Shown in pieces: positions 1 through 8,238 of a stretch of 64,000 bases of DNA. Position 1 is the stretch's first letter. The number at the start of each line of letters is the position of its first letter. The notes under the pieces are model-generated. The model saw nothing but the letters and a program-made list of their open reading frames with translations. It was not told where the DNA came from and searched no databases. Location: NCBI RefSeq assembly GCF_000515235.1, contig NZ_KI911558.1, positions 200,588 through 264,587 of the forward strand. The letters are read 5' to 3'. Origin of the DNA: Synechococcus sp. CC9616 (GTDB lineage Bacteria > Cyanobacteriota > Cyanobacteriia > PCC-6307 > Cyanobiaceae). The position numbers and the translations under genes are program-made.

Positions 1-1137
1 GGCGCTGTGGCGTTCCATCTGCGTGCCGAGCACCAGCTCCGGAGCTGCTTCAGCCATGGCTGCCTCGACGGCCAGGTAGTCATCGCAGATCAGTGCCTCC
101 AGCCCCATCGCCTTGGCCGCGGCCCGCACTGGCCTGGCCATCTCGCGGCTGTAGGTCCCGAGGCCAACAACCTTGAAGCCCAGTTCCTCTTTACAGATCC
201 TGGCCGCCGCCAGGGCATGGGTGCCGTCTCCAAAGATGAACACCCTTTTCCCTGTGAGATAAGTGGAATCCACCGACTCGGAGTACCAGGGCAGGCGGGA
301 TCGCTGATGCCCCTCGCGGCGGTCGGGGGGATCCATGCCCAGCAGCCCGTGCACTTCACAGAGGAAATCGTGGGTGGCACCGATCCCGATCGGAACGGTA
401 CGGGAGAAGGGGATGCCGAAGTTGCGCTCCAGCCAGCTGCAGGTCGATTCAGCGACCTCGGGGTACAGGCAGACATTCAGATCCGCCTGGGGCAAACGCT
501 GCACATCGCTTACGCCGGCTCCCAGGGGAGCAACGACCCCCACATCAATTCCATGCAAGGTGAGCAGTCGTTGCACCTCGAGAACATCGTCGCGACAGCG
601 GAAACCAAGCAATGAGGGGCCAAGGAGATTGACCCGCGGTCGACGTCCCTCCTGCTTCCAGGCCCGTGGGTCGTGACTGGTCTGCTCTGGCACCTGTGCT
701 TTCAGCAGACTGCGAACCAGCTGGTAGAAGGTTTCTGCGGCTCCCCAGTTCTCCTTCTTGCTGTAGGCGGGTAGCTCCAACGTCACGACAGGCATCTCAA
801 GGCCCATGCCCTGGGCAAGGGCGCCGGGTTGGTCCTGGATTAGCTCCGCCGTGCAGCTTTCACCCACCAGCAGGGCATCAGGTTGGAAACGGTCAACGGC
901 CTCGCGCACATGCCGCTTCACGAGTTCGGCGGTGTCGCCACCGAGATCGCGGGCCTGGAACGTGGTGTAAGTGACGGGCGGTCGCTGCCCCCGCCGCTCG
1001 ATCATCGTGAACAGGAGATCGGCGTAGGTGTCCCCCTGCGGTGCATGGAGCACGTAGTGCACGCCCTGCATCGATGCAGCGATTCTCATCGCCCCTACAT
1101 GGGGAGGTCCTTCGTAAGTCCAGAGTGTCAGTTGCAT
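1..1137 (-). CDS. chlB: light-independent protochlorophyllide reductase subunit B (3' end beyond window)
   Basis: ChlB forms the NB component (with ChlN) of dark-operative protochlorophyllide oxidoreductase, which reduces ring D of protochlorophyllide in chlorophyll synthesis. The frame opens at the ATG at 1137 ([15 protein letters not shown]) and runs off the left edge, so only about 379 N-terminal residues are visible. The Asp in [12 protein letters not shown] corresponds to the unusual aspartate ligand of the inter-subunit 4Fe-4S cluster, and the cysteines in GESCTAEL and GFRCRDD fit the family. It starts 3 bp after the chlN stop, so the two are almost certainly co-transcribed. Nothing looks broken in the visible part. 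The identification is secure; the C-terminus cannot be judged. Confidence 0.95.
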   Translation of the reverse strand, partial: MQLTLWTYEGPPHVGAMRIAASMQGVHYVLHAPQGDTYADLLFTMIERRGQRPPVTYTTFQARDLGGDTAELVKRHVREAVDRFQPDALLVGESCTAELIQDQPGALAQGMGLEMPVVTLELPAYSKKENWGAAETFYQLVRSLLKAQVPEQTSHDPRAWKQEGRRPRVNLLGPSLLGFRCRDDVLEVQRLLTLHGIDVGVVAPLGAGVSDVQRLPQADLNVCLYPEVAESTCSWLERNFGIPFSRTVPIGIGATHDFLCEVHGLLGMDPPDRREGHQRSRLPWYSESVDSTYLTGKRVFIFGDGTHALAAARICKEELGFKVVGLGTYSREMARPVRAAAKAMGLEALICDDYLAVEAAMAEAAPELVLGTQMERHSA

Positions 1138-1140
1138 GAT

Positions 1141-2445
<1,305 letters not shown>

Positions 2446-2596
2446 TCAACTTGCAAGATCACGGGCCCCGGACGCCAGAGTCAGCCCAAACTCTTTGGGA
2501 TCAGTTCGGGTTTCACCCGCAGGCACAGCCCTTCATTTGTCGGATTTTGCTGGACGTTATCACTATTGATTGGCTAAAAGAGCTTAAAAGTGCTCA

Positions 2597-3685
2597 TTGA
2601 TTTTGACTGTCAATCCTGAGTTTTTAATCAGCAAAAATTTCTCGAGGCATACCAAAAAAGCGCTCAGCTTGGATGACGACAATATTCTTACTTACTACAT
2701 TGACGATGTCAGTGGTGGCCAGATGTTGGCTGATGGCCGTTCGATTACGACCCTGGCGCATTCTGATGATGAGATTGCCTTCATTGAATCAATGTTTGAT
2801 GATCTTGATTCGAATTTAGCCATTGATTTCGAGCGTGCTGCTAGTAGTAGGTCGTCTGATATCGATATTTATTCGGTTGTTAAAGTGAGTGGATGGGATC
2901 GCGATACCCTCGGTGAAGTGGCAGATCAGGAGAAGCAGCGCCGTGCTGGTTCCTGGTGGGATGTTTTGTGGCGTGACACCGACGGTAAAAATCGACAGAA
3001 CAATAGTGATTTGTATTCAATTATTCATGAGACAGGTCACGCACTTGGCCTGTCTCATCCGAAGGAGAAGCCGTTCAGTCCAAGGTGGGATTCGTCCGAT
3101 ACGGTGATGTCTTACAACCCAAGTCCCGAGGGGTACAACACAAGTTTTTCCACTTCTGATGTTGAGGCTTTGCAGCTGATCTGGGGCCTTCCTGGTGGAA
3201 GCCAACAACCGGATTCAGGAGTCGAAATGCCAGTGCAGCAGGGTGGTTCTTCCAAAGAAGTCATTGGCAGCGGTCGGGCTGACGACTTGATTGGCGGTAC
3301 TGGAGATGATGATATTTTTGGATTTGCAGGAGATGACTACGCGGATGGTGGTGCTGGGGATGATGTGATCTTTGGCGATCGAGGCGACGATATTTTAGTT
3401 GGTGGCAAAGGTGACGATATTCTTGAGGGTGGTAAGGGATTTAATCTTGCAGAGGGTGGTAGAGGTAGGGATCTGTTTGTGATTGCTCCCAAAGGTTATT
3501 TGGTGATTGATGATTTTCAAATCAAGCAGGATGACTTGTGGATTCTCAATAATGGTAAAACCTATTGGAATTGGGGTTGGGAAACCTCTGGTAATCGAAC
3601 TTATTTATATGACATGAAAACAGGGGATGATTTCGCGGAGTTGAAGGGGCTCCACAACCTGGATCGAGCATCCGTGTTCAGTTAG
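2597..3685 (+). CDS. small serralysin-like zinc metalloprotease with RTX repeats
   Basis: A 362-residue protein with a metzincin zinc site, HETGHALGLSH (His144, Glu145, His148, His154), and a downstream Met-turn, TVMSY (Met171). Residues about 224-282 hold five or six glycine/aspartate nonapeptides of the GGxGxDxxx type, which bind calcium and usually go with type I secretion. No Sec signal peptide is visible, as expected for that route. The start is uncertain: the frame opens with TTG at 2597, a second TTG lies two codons on, and no ATG occurs before residue 43. The gene is AT-richer than its neighbours and sits alone between chlN and a hypothetical gene, which suggests an acquired accessory gene. 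Extracellular proteolysis is inferred from domains only. Confidence 0.85.
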   Translation: MILTVNPEFLISKNFSRHTKKALSLDDDNILTYYIDDVSGGQMLADGRSITTLAHSDDEIAFIESMFDDLDSNLAIDFERAASSRSSDIDIYSVVKVSGWDRDTLGEVADQEKQRRAGSWWDVLWRDTDGKNRQNNSDLYSIIHETGHALGLSHPKEKPFSPRWDSSDTVMSYNPSPEGYNTSFSTSDVEALQLIWGLPGGSQQPDSGVEMPVQQGGSSKEVIGSGRADDLIGGTGDDDIFGFAGDDYADGGAGDDVIFGDRGDDILVGGKGDDILEGGKGFNLAEGGRGRDLFVIAPKGYLVIDDFQIKQDDLWILNNGKTYWNWGWETSGNRTYLYDMKTGDDFAELKGLHNLDRASVFS

Positions 3686-3702
3686 CCGGCGCTAAGTGAC
3701 AA

Positions 3703-4080
3703 TCAGAGGCGACGTCGGAATCCATCATTGCGGAAGCTCTGATCACTCGCATCCAGTCGGCTGATCCGCCAAACGTTTCGGCTGACTTTCCGAGCAACAA
3801 GACCCCCACGTTCCACCCGCTCGCCGCCAGGTTTGGCGCCCATCAGGAAGCTCACTTCCGATGTTGTGAGCGGCGCTCCTGTCTCGATCGCCAGGGCTGT
3901 GAGCTCCAGTCGCTGACGCAGTTGACGAAGCTTCTCCGCGTCACTGCTGGTTGTTTCCAGCCAGGGAAGATCAACCTGGCCATCCTGTGCCAGGCGCTGC
4001 ATCAGTCCAAAACTCACCATGCCGAGAGCCTGATCGGCATTCATCGGAACAGGAGTCTGGGACTGATCCGGTAAAGCCAT
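3703..4080 (-). CDS. conserved hypothetical protein (125 aa)
   Basis: A soluble-looking 125-residue protein, ATG at 4080, with no signal peptide or membrane segment. The middle is rich in Leu/Arg ([19 protein letters not shown]) and suggests a helical region; the C-terminal half has [10 protein letters not shown] and a basic end (FRRRL). The phrase [13 protein letters not shown] could be part of a DNA-binding helix-turn-helix, but that is a guess. It is divergent from csoS1D across 114 bp, and its stop lies 17 bp from that of the RTX protease. I do not recognise a named family. Confidence 0.7.
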   Translation of the reverse strand: MALPDQSQTPVPMNADQALGMVSFGLMQRLAQDGQVDLPWLETTSSDAEKLRQLRQRLELTALAIETGAPLTTSEVSFLMGAKPGGERVERGGLVARKVSRNVWRISRLDASDQSFRNDGFRRRL

Positions 4081-4194
4081 GGTGAGCTGATGCGTTTCGC
4101 GGACGGTATCGGCTCCTTTTCAGGACGCAAGAGTGGCAACGACTGGCCTAGTGGGCGATCAAAAAGGCCATACGCGTCCGGTACACTCCCGCGC

Positions 4195-4980
4195 ATGACC
4201 CGTTTCGCCAGCTTCGAGGCCCGGGAGCGGCGGCGTGGCGGAAGCTCACTCGTCACCGGGACTGAGGTGACCTCCCAGCATGGGGGGGCGAGCTGTGTTG
4301 TGACCACGGACTCCGAGTCGCCCCGGCTGCTGCGTCAGAACAGCCAGGTGCAGTCGATCGAACTGCGCACCCACGTGTTCATCGACTCGTTGCAGCCGCA
4401 ATTGGCGGCCTACATGGGGTCGGTCAGCCAGGGATTTCTGCCCATTCCAGGAGACGCATGCCTCTGGATGGAGGTTTCACCGGGCATGGCGGTTCACCGC
4501 GTGACCGACATTGCCCTGAAAGCAAGCAACGTCCGCCTCGGCCAGATGGTGGTGGAGCGGGCATTCGGTTCGATGGCCCTGTACCACCGCGACCAAAGCA
4601 CGGTTCTCCATTCCGGAGATGTGGTGCTGGAAGCGATCGGGAGCACGATCGATCAGCGTTCTCCAGCGGATGTGAGCTGGACTGAAGTCATCCGGGCGAT
4701 CACCCCGGACCATGCCGTGTTGATCAACCGTCAGAACCGACGAGGTTCGATGATTGAGGCCGGGATGAGCATGTTCATTCTTGAGACAGAGCCGGCTGGA
4801 TATGTGCTCATCGCAGCCAACGAAGCTGAAAAAGCATCCAACATCACCCTTGTGGATGTGAAAGCCGTTGGTGCCTTCGGACGTCTCACCCTGGCTGGGC
4901 GAGAAGGTGATGTTGAAGAAGCGGCGGCGGCGGCGATGCGCGCCATCGACCATGTGAACAGCAACGCGCGACTGCGCTGA
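4195..4980 (+). CDS. csoS1D: carboxysome shell protein, tandem BMC domain (BMC-T)
   Basis: A 261-residue protein with an N-terminal tail of about 50 residues followed by two diverged BMC folds (about 55-150 and 155-255), the second ending in [17 protein letters not shown]. This is the arrangement of CsoS1D, a pseudohexameric trimer that stacks into double layers and is thought to form a gated, large-pore door in the alpha-carboxysome shell. The frame is open further upstream to 4090, but ATG at 4195 matches family length, and TACACT at about 4181-4186 could be a -10 box just ahead. It is separated from the main operon by the oppositely oriented HAM1 homologue, so it is probably transcribed on its own. 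Confidence 0.9.
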   Translation: MTRFASFEARERRRGGSSLVTGTEVTSQHGGASCVVTTDSESPRLLRQNSQVQSIELRTHVFIDSLQPQLAAYMGSVSQGFLPIPGDACLWMEVSPGMAVHRVTDIALKASNVRLGQMVVERAFGSMALYHRDQSTVLHSGDVVLEAIGSTIDQRSPADVSWTEVIRAITPDHAVLINRQNRRGSMIEAGMSMFILETEPAGYVLIAANEAEKASNITLVDVKAVGAFGRLTLAGREGDVEEAAAAAMRAIDHVNSNARLR

Positions 4981-4998
4981 TTACTCAGATCGCTGCGC

Positions 4999-5580
4999 TT
5001 AGTTGAGGTGAAGCAGTTGACGTAACTGCGGCGCGAGGGCTCGGGCGGCTTTGCCACGACTGCCCAGTCGGATTAGCTGAGCGTGATTGAGCTCGCCATA
5101 GGTGCATCGGGCTTCACGCACCCACAGCAAGGACTCGTAGCACCCCCCTGGATAGGCGGGAGCAGTTAGCAACTCCCCCCAGCAGATGCCCTCAGCGGCG
5201 GCGACGCAGCTGCCTGAGGGATCGCTGATCACCATGGTGCTGCGAAAGCAGGCGCTTCGGTAAGGGGTTTGACCAACAGCACAAAGCAATTTCTCCAGCT
5301 TCAGAGCGTTTGTTTTGGCAAAGCGAGCAGAGAACAATCCGGGAGCTCCAGACAACGCATCAACTTCAAGTCCGGAATCGTCGGCCAGGGACCAATGACC
5401 TGTTCGCTGTGCCGCTGCAGCTGCTTTCAGTTCGGCATTCTCGCGGTATGTCGTTCCTGTTTCTTCAACGTCCAGATCGTCTGGTTGACGATCAACGGTG
5501 AGATCGAGCGGCGCAAGCATGGCTTCGATTTCAGCAATCTTTGTGGAATTACTGGTCGCAATAATCAGCTTGGGCTTCAA
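4999..5580 (-). CDS. diverged HAM1/RdgB-family protein (non-canonical purine NTP pyrophosphatase homologue)
   Basis: About 193 residues of the HAM1/RdgB fold. Kept motifs: the N-terminal phosphate loop (IATSNSTKIAE), the ENAELKA helix, and ADDSGLEVDALSGAPG with the metal-binding aspartates. Changed motifs: the base-binding GGFGYDPIF segment is replaced by GGCYESLLW, and the C-terminal EKxxxSHR signature reads LNHAQLIRLGSRG. Normal RdgB hydrolyses ITP, dITP and XTP; here the substrate pocket is altered, so activity should not be assumed. There is no ATG at the expected start: TTG at 5580 (KPKLIIA) is my choice, TTG at 5592 the alternative. It lies between csoS1D and csoS1 on the opposite strand, convergent with csoS1D (18 bp apart). 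Confidence 0.82.
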   Translation of the reverse strand: MKPKLIIATSNSTKIAEIEAMLAPLDLTVDRQPDDLDVEETGTTYRENAELKAAAAAQRTGHWSLADDSGLEVDALSGAPGLFSARFAKTNALKLEKLLCAVGQTPYRSACFRSTMVISDPSGSCVAAAEGICWGELLTAPAYPGGCYESLLWVREARCTYGELNHAQLIRLGSRGKAARALAPQLRQLLHLN

Positions 5581-5674
5581 AGGGAACCGCAAAAACGGCC
5601 ACCATTGTGATGGCTTGCAGTTGGTTTACGGGTAGAGATCTGACGATCGCGGGTTAGGTGAAACGGTATGGGTT

Positions 5675-5686
5675 GAACATTCCACC
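5675..5686 (+). repeat. first copy of a 12-bp direct repeat in the csoS1 leader
   Basis: GAACATTCCACC occurs here and again at 5908-5919 with identical sequence. The copies are 233 bp apart in the same orientation. Function unknown: a regulator site, an RNA-processing site or a short duplication are all possible. Confidence 0.7.
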
Positions 5687-5907
5687 CCTCAGCAAGGCTT
5701 CGGGACCGCTTCAAGGCATGAAACTATGCAGCCCGAGGCGACTCGGCAACCTTCTGTCTGCAGGCCAGCACAGGATTTCCCACAGCAGTTCAGAACAGTC
5801 GGGGACAGGGTGATAAGCGCTGCTGATGATGTTCACTATGGACAGTGATTGCGGCTTGTTGGCGAATCGCTTGACGGGAGGAGCATCAGCAGAGCAGTCT
5901 CTGCGGC

Positions 5908-5919
5908 GAACATTCCACC
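5908..5919 (+). repeat. second copy of the 12-bp direct repeat, just upstream of csoS1
   Basis: Identical GAACATTCCACC, ending 17 bp before the csoS1 start codon, followed by a pyrimidine run and the likely ribosome site GGTAGG. In this position it would lie in the untranslated leader of csoS1. Confidence 0.7.
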
Positions 5920-5936
5920 TTTTCTTCCGGTAGGCA

Positions 5937-6248
5937 ATGGCTAACGAAACCATGGGTATCGCTCTCGGCATGATCGAGACACGCGGCCTGGTCCCCGCCA
6001 TCGAGGCAGCTGATGCCATGACCAAGGCTGCAGAAGTGCGCCTGATTGGTCGTGAGTTTGTCGGCGGCGGCTACGTCACAGTTTTGGTTCGCGGCGAGAC
6101 CGGCGCGGTCAACGCAGCTGTGCGCGCTGGCGCTGACGCGTGCGAGCGCGTTGGTGACGGCCTCGTTGCAGCTCACATCATTGCCCGCCCTCACCGCGAG
6201 GTGGAGCCTGCTCTGGGTAACGGCAACTTCCTCGGTCAGAAGGACTGA
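5937..6248 (+). CDS. csoS1: major carboxysome shell protein, single BMC domain (BMC-H)
   Basis: A 103-residue hexameric shell protein: [23 protein letters not shown], the [17 protein letters not shown] pore-loop region and [14 protein letters not shown] are diagnostic of CsoS1/CcmK. Hexamers tile the facets of the alpha-carboxysome and their central pores pass bicarbonate and sugar phosphates. ATG at 5937 follows GGTAGG. It is the first gene of csoS1-rbcL-rbcS-csoS2-csoSCA-csoS4A-csoS4B-csoS1E. The BMC region of csoS1E (13180-13460) is nearly identical in protein sequence. Confidence 0.97.
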   Translation: MANETMGIALGMIETRGLVPAIEAADAMTKAAEVRLIGREFVGGGYVTVLVRGETGAVNAAVRAGADACERVGDGLVAAHIIARPHREVEPALGNGNFLGQKD

Positions 6249-6290
6249 GATCTTCCGTTGAGCCTCTGAATAAGGCACACGAACGTCTCA

Positions 6291-6302
6291 CCCCCCCCCC
6301 CC
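6291..6302 (+). repeat. homopolymer tract of 12 C between csoS1 and rbcL
   Basis: Twelve consecutive C residues end 23 bp before the rbcL ATG, in the transcribed spacer. Such tracts are prone to length change by replication slippage and to sequencing error. It does not lie in a coding frame, so any effect would be on rbcL translation or mRNA processing. Confidence 0.9.
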
Positions 6303-6325
6303 TTACCGACCTAACGGAATTTCCC

Positions 6326-7741
6326 ATGAGCAAGAAGTACGACGCTGGGGTCAAGGAGTACAGGGATACCTACTGGACTCCTGATTACGTTCCCCTCGAC
6401 ACCGACCTGCTGGCCTGCTTCAAGTGCACCGGCCAGGAAGGTGTTCCCAAGGAAGAGGTTGCCGCTGCTGTGGCCGCCGAATCCTCCACAGGCACCTGGT
6501 CCACTGTGTGGTCCGAGCTCCTCACCGACCTCGACTTTTACAAGGGTCGTTGCTACCGGATCGAAGACGTTCCCGGTGATAAGGAGTCGTTCTACGCCTT
6601 CATCGCCTACCCCCTCGACCTGTTCGAAGAGGGTTCAATCACCAACGTTCTGACCTCCCTGGTCGGCAACGTGTTCGGCTTCAAGGCCCTGCGCCACCTC
6701 CGCCTTGAAGACCTGCGCTTCCCGCTGGCCTTCATCAAAACCTGCTACGGCCCACCAAACGGCATCCAGGTCGAACGCGACCGGATGAACAAGTACGGCC
6801 GTCCTCTGCTGGGTTGCACCATCAAGCCGAAGCTCGGCCTGAGCGGTAAGAACTACGGCCGTGTTGTCTATGAGTGCCTGCGTGGCGGTCTCGACTTCAC
6901 CAAGGACGACGAGAACATCAACTCCCAGCCCTTCCAGCGCTGGCAGAACCGCTTTGAGTTTGTCGCTGAAGCGATCAAGCTGTCCGAGCAGGAGACAGGC
7001 GAGAAGAAGGGTCACTACCTCAACGTGACCGCGAATACGCCTGAGGAGATGTACGAGCGCGCTGAGTTCGCCAAGGAACTCGGCATGCCGATCGTCATGC
7101 ACGACTTCATCACCGGTGGCTTCACTGCCAACACCGGTCTGTCGAGGTGGTGCCGCAAGAACGGCATGCTGCTGCACATCCACCGTGCCATGCACGCTGT
7201 GATCGACCGTCATCCCAAGCACGGCATTCACTTCCGCGTTCTCGCCAAGTGTCTGCGTCTCTCCGGTGGTGACCAGCTCCATACCGGCACCGTGGTCGGA
7301 AAGCTGGAAGGTGATCGTCAGACCACCCTCGGCTACATCGACCAGCTGCGCGAATCCTTCGTGCCCGAAGATCGCAGCCGCGGCAACTTCTTCGATCAGG
7401 ACTGGGGTTCCATGCCTGGTGTGTTCGCTGTTGCCTCCGGCGGTATTCACGTGTGGCACATGCCTGCCCTGGTCACGATCTTTGGTGACGATTCCGTCCT
7501 CCAGTTCGGTGGTGGTACCCACGGTCACCCCTGGGGTTCCGCTGCAGGTGCTGCTGCCAACCGCGTGGCCCTCGAGGCCTGCGTCAAGGCACGCAATGCC
7601 GGTCGCCATCTCGAGAAAGAGAGCCGCGACATCCTCACCGAGGCCGCAAAGCACAGCCCCGAGCTGGCAATTGCTCTCGAGACCTGGAAGGAAATCAAGT
7701 TCGAATTCGACACCGTCGACAAGCTCGACGTTCAGAACTGA
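6326..7741 (+). CDS. rbcL: ribulose-1,5-bisphosphate carboxylase/oxygenase large subunit, form IA
   Basis: RbcL fixes CO2 onto ribulose bisphosphate in the Calvin cycle; eight large and eight small subunits form the holoenzyme packed inside the carboxysome. The 471-residue frame has the catalytic lysine in [14 protein letters not shown] (Lys167), the carbamylated lysine and metal-binding acids in [13 protein letters not shown] (Lys193), loop 6 in [11 protein letters not shown], and the C-terminal [11 protein letters not shown] region. The short N-terminus [17 protein letters not shown] is typical of form IA found with cso carboxysomes. It follows csoS1 by 77 bp and is separated from rbcS by a strong hairpin. 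Confidence 0.99.
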   Translation: MSKKYDAGVKEYRDTYWTPDYVPLDTDLLACFKCTGQEGVPKEEVAAAVAAESSTGTWSTVWSELLTDLDFYKGRCYRIEDVPGDKESFYAFIAYPLDLFEEGSITNVLTSLVGNVFGFKALRHLRLEDLRFPLAFIKTCYGPPNGIQVERDRMNKYGRPLLGCTIKPKLGLSGKNYGRVVYECLRGGLDFTKDDENINSQPFQRWQNRFEFVAEAIKLSEQETGEKKGHYLNVTANTPEEMYERAEFAKELGMPIVMHDFITGGFTANTGLSRWCRKNGMLLHIHRAMHAVIDRHPKHGIHFRVLAKCLRLSGGDQLHTGTVVGKLEGDRQTTLGYIDQLRESFVPEDRSRGNFFDQDWGSMPGVFAVASGGIHVWHMPALVTIFGDDSVLQFGGGTHGHPWGSAAGAAANRVALEACVKARNAGRHLEKESRDILTEAAKHSPELAIALETWKEIKFEFDTVDKLDVQN

Positions 7742-7751
7742 TTGTTTCTTC

Positions 7752-7772
7752 GGCCGGTTGATGCAACCGGCC
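7752..7772 (+). promoter_or_regulatory. intercistronic hairpin between rbcL and rbcS
   Basis: Perfect 8-bp inverted repeat GGCCGGTT / AACCGGCC around a 5-nt loop (GATGC), 10 bp after the rbcL stop and 28 bp before rbcS. There is no T-run, so it is more likely an RNA-processing or 3'-end-stabilising structure than a full terminator. Confidence 0.75.
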
Positions 7773-7800
7773 AAACCCATTTCTTCAACCCAGGATCCCC

Positions 7801-8142
7801 ATGCCTTTCCAGAGCACCGTGGGTGACTATCAAACAGTCGCCACCCTGGAGACCTTCGGCTTTCTCCCGCCGATGACCCAGGAAGAGATCTACGACCAGA
7901 TCGCCTACATCATTGCCCAGGGCTGGAGCCCGCTCATCGAGCATGTCCACCCCAGCAATTCCATGGCTTCCTACTGGTCCTATTGGAAGCTTCCCTTCTT
8001 TGGTGAGAAGGATCTCAATCTGGTCGTCAGTGAGCTCGAGGCCTGCCATCGCGCTTACCCCGATCACCACGTCCGCATCGTTGGTTACGACGCTTACACC
8101 CAAAGTCAGGGTGCCTGCTTCGTGGTTTTCGAAGGGCGCTGA
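7801..8142 (+). CDS. rbcS: ribulose-1,5-bisphosphate carboxylase small subunit
   Basis: A 113-residue form IA small subunit. Recognisable parts are ETFGFLPPMTQEEIYDQI near the N-terminus, IIAQGWSPLIEHV, the SYWSYWKLPFFGE region and VRIVGYDAY. Small subunits cap the RbcL octamer and raise catalytic efficiency; together with RbcL they form the surface bound by CsoS2 N-repeats. It lies 59 bp downstream of rbcL and 96 bp upstream of csoS2, with hairpins on both sides that could set different transcript levels for rbcLS and the shell genes. Confidence 0.98.
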   Translation: MPFQSTVGDYQTVATLETFGFLPPMTQEEIYDQIAYIIAQGWSPLIEHVHPSNSMASYWSYWKLPFFGEKDLNLVVSELEACHRAYPDHHVRIVGYDAYTQSQGACFVVFEGR

Positions 8143-8161
8143 TCGCTCTCTGCACGGTTCC

Positions 8162-8184
8162 GAGCCCTGACGTTTTCAGGGCTC
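8162..8184 (+). terminator. hairpin between rbcS and csoS2, possible attenuator
   Basis: Perfect 9-bp inverted repeat GAGCCCTGA / TCAGGGCTC with a 5-nt loop (CGTTT), about 20 bp after rbcS. Only a short T-rich stretch follows (CAGCATTTTC), so termination would be partial. A leaky terminator here would explain the need for much more RbcLS than shell protein. Confidence 0.65.
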
Positions 8185-8238
8185 CAGCATTTTCGGGGGG
8201 TTGCCCCCTCCACTCAACGACCACTCCTTCGGGCGGAC

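Larger units (their letters stand above)
5581..5936. other. 355-bp divergent regulatory region upstream of the carboxysome operon
   Basis: No convincing gene is seen in this gap between the HAM1 homologue (minus) and csoS1 (plus). It must hold the main carboxysome promoter and a long 5' leader. I see a 12-bp direct repeat (5675-5686 and 5908-5919) and CACTATGGACAGTG at about 5835-5848, which could include a -10 element, but I cannot assign a start site. A 31-codon ATG frame near 5718 has no supporting features. Confidence 0.6.

Noticed and set aside
5711-6025. Minus-strand frame running from the csoS1 leader into csoS1
   Set aside because: No start support and it overlaps a certain gene; considered chance.
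6635-7780. A 381-codon minus-strand frame opposite rbcL
   Set aside because: It lies exactly under rbcL, a certain gene, and its sequence is unlike any known protein; it reflects codon bias.
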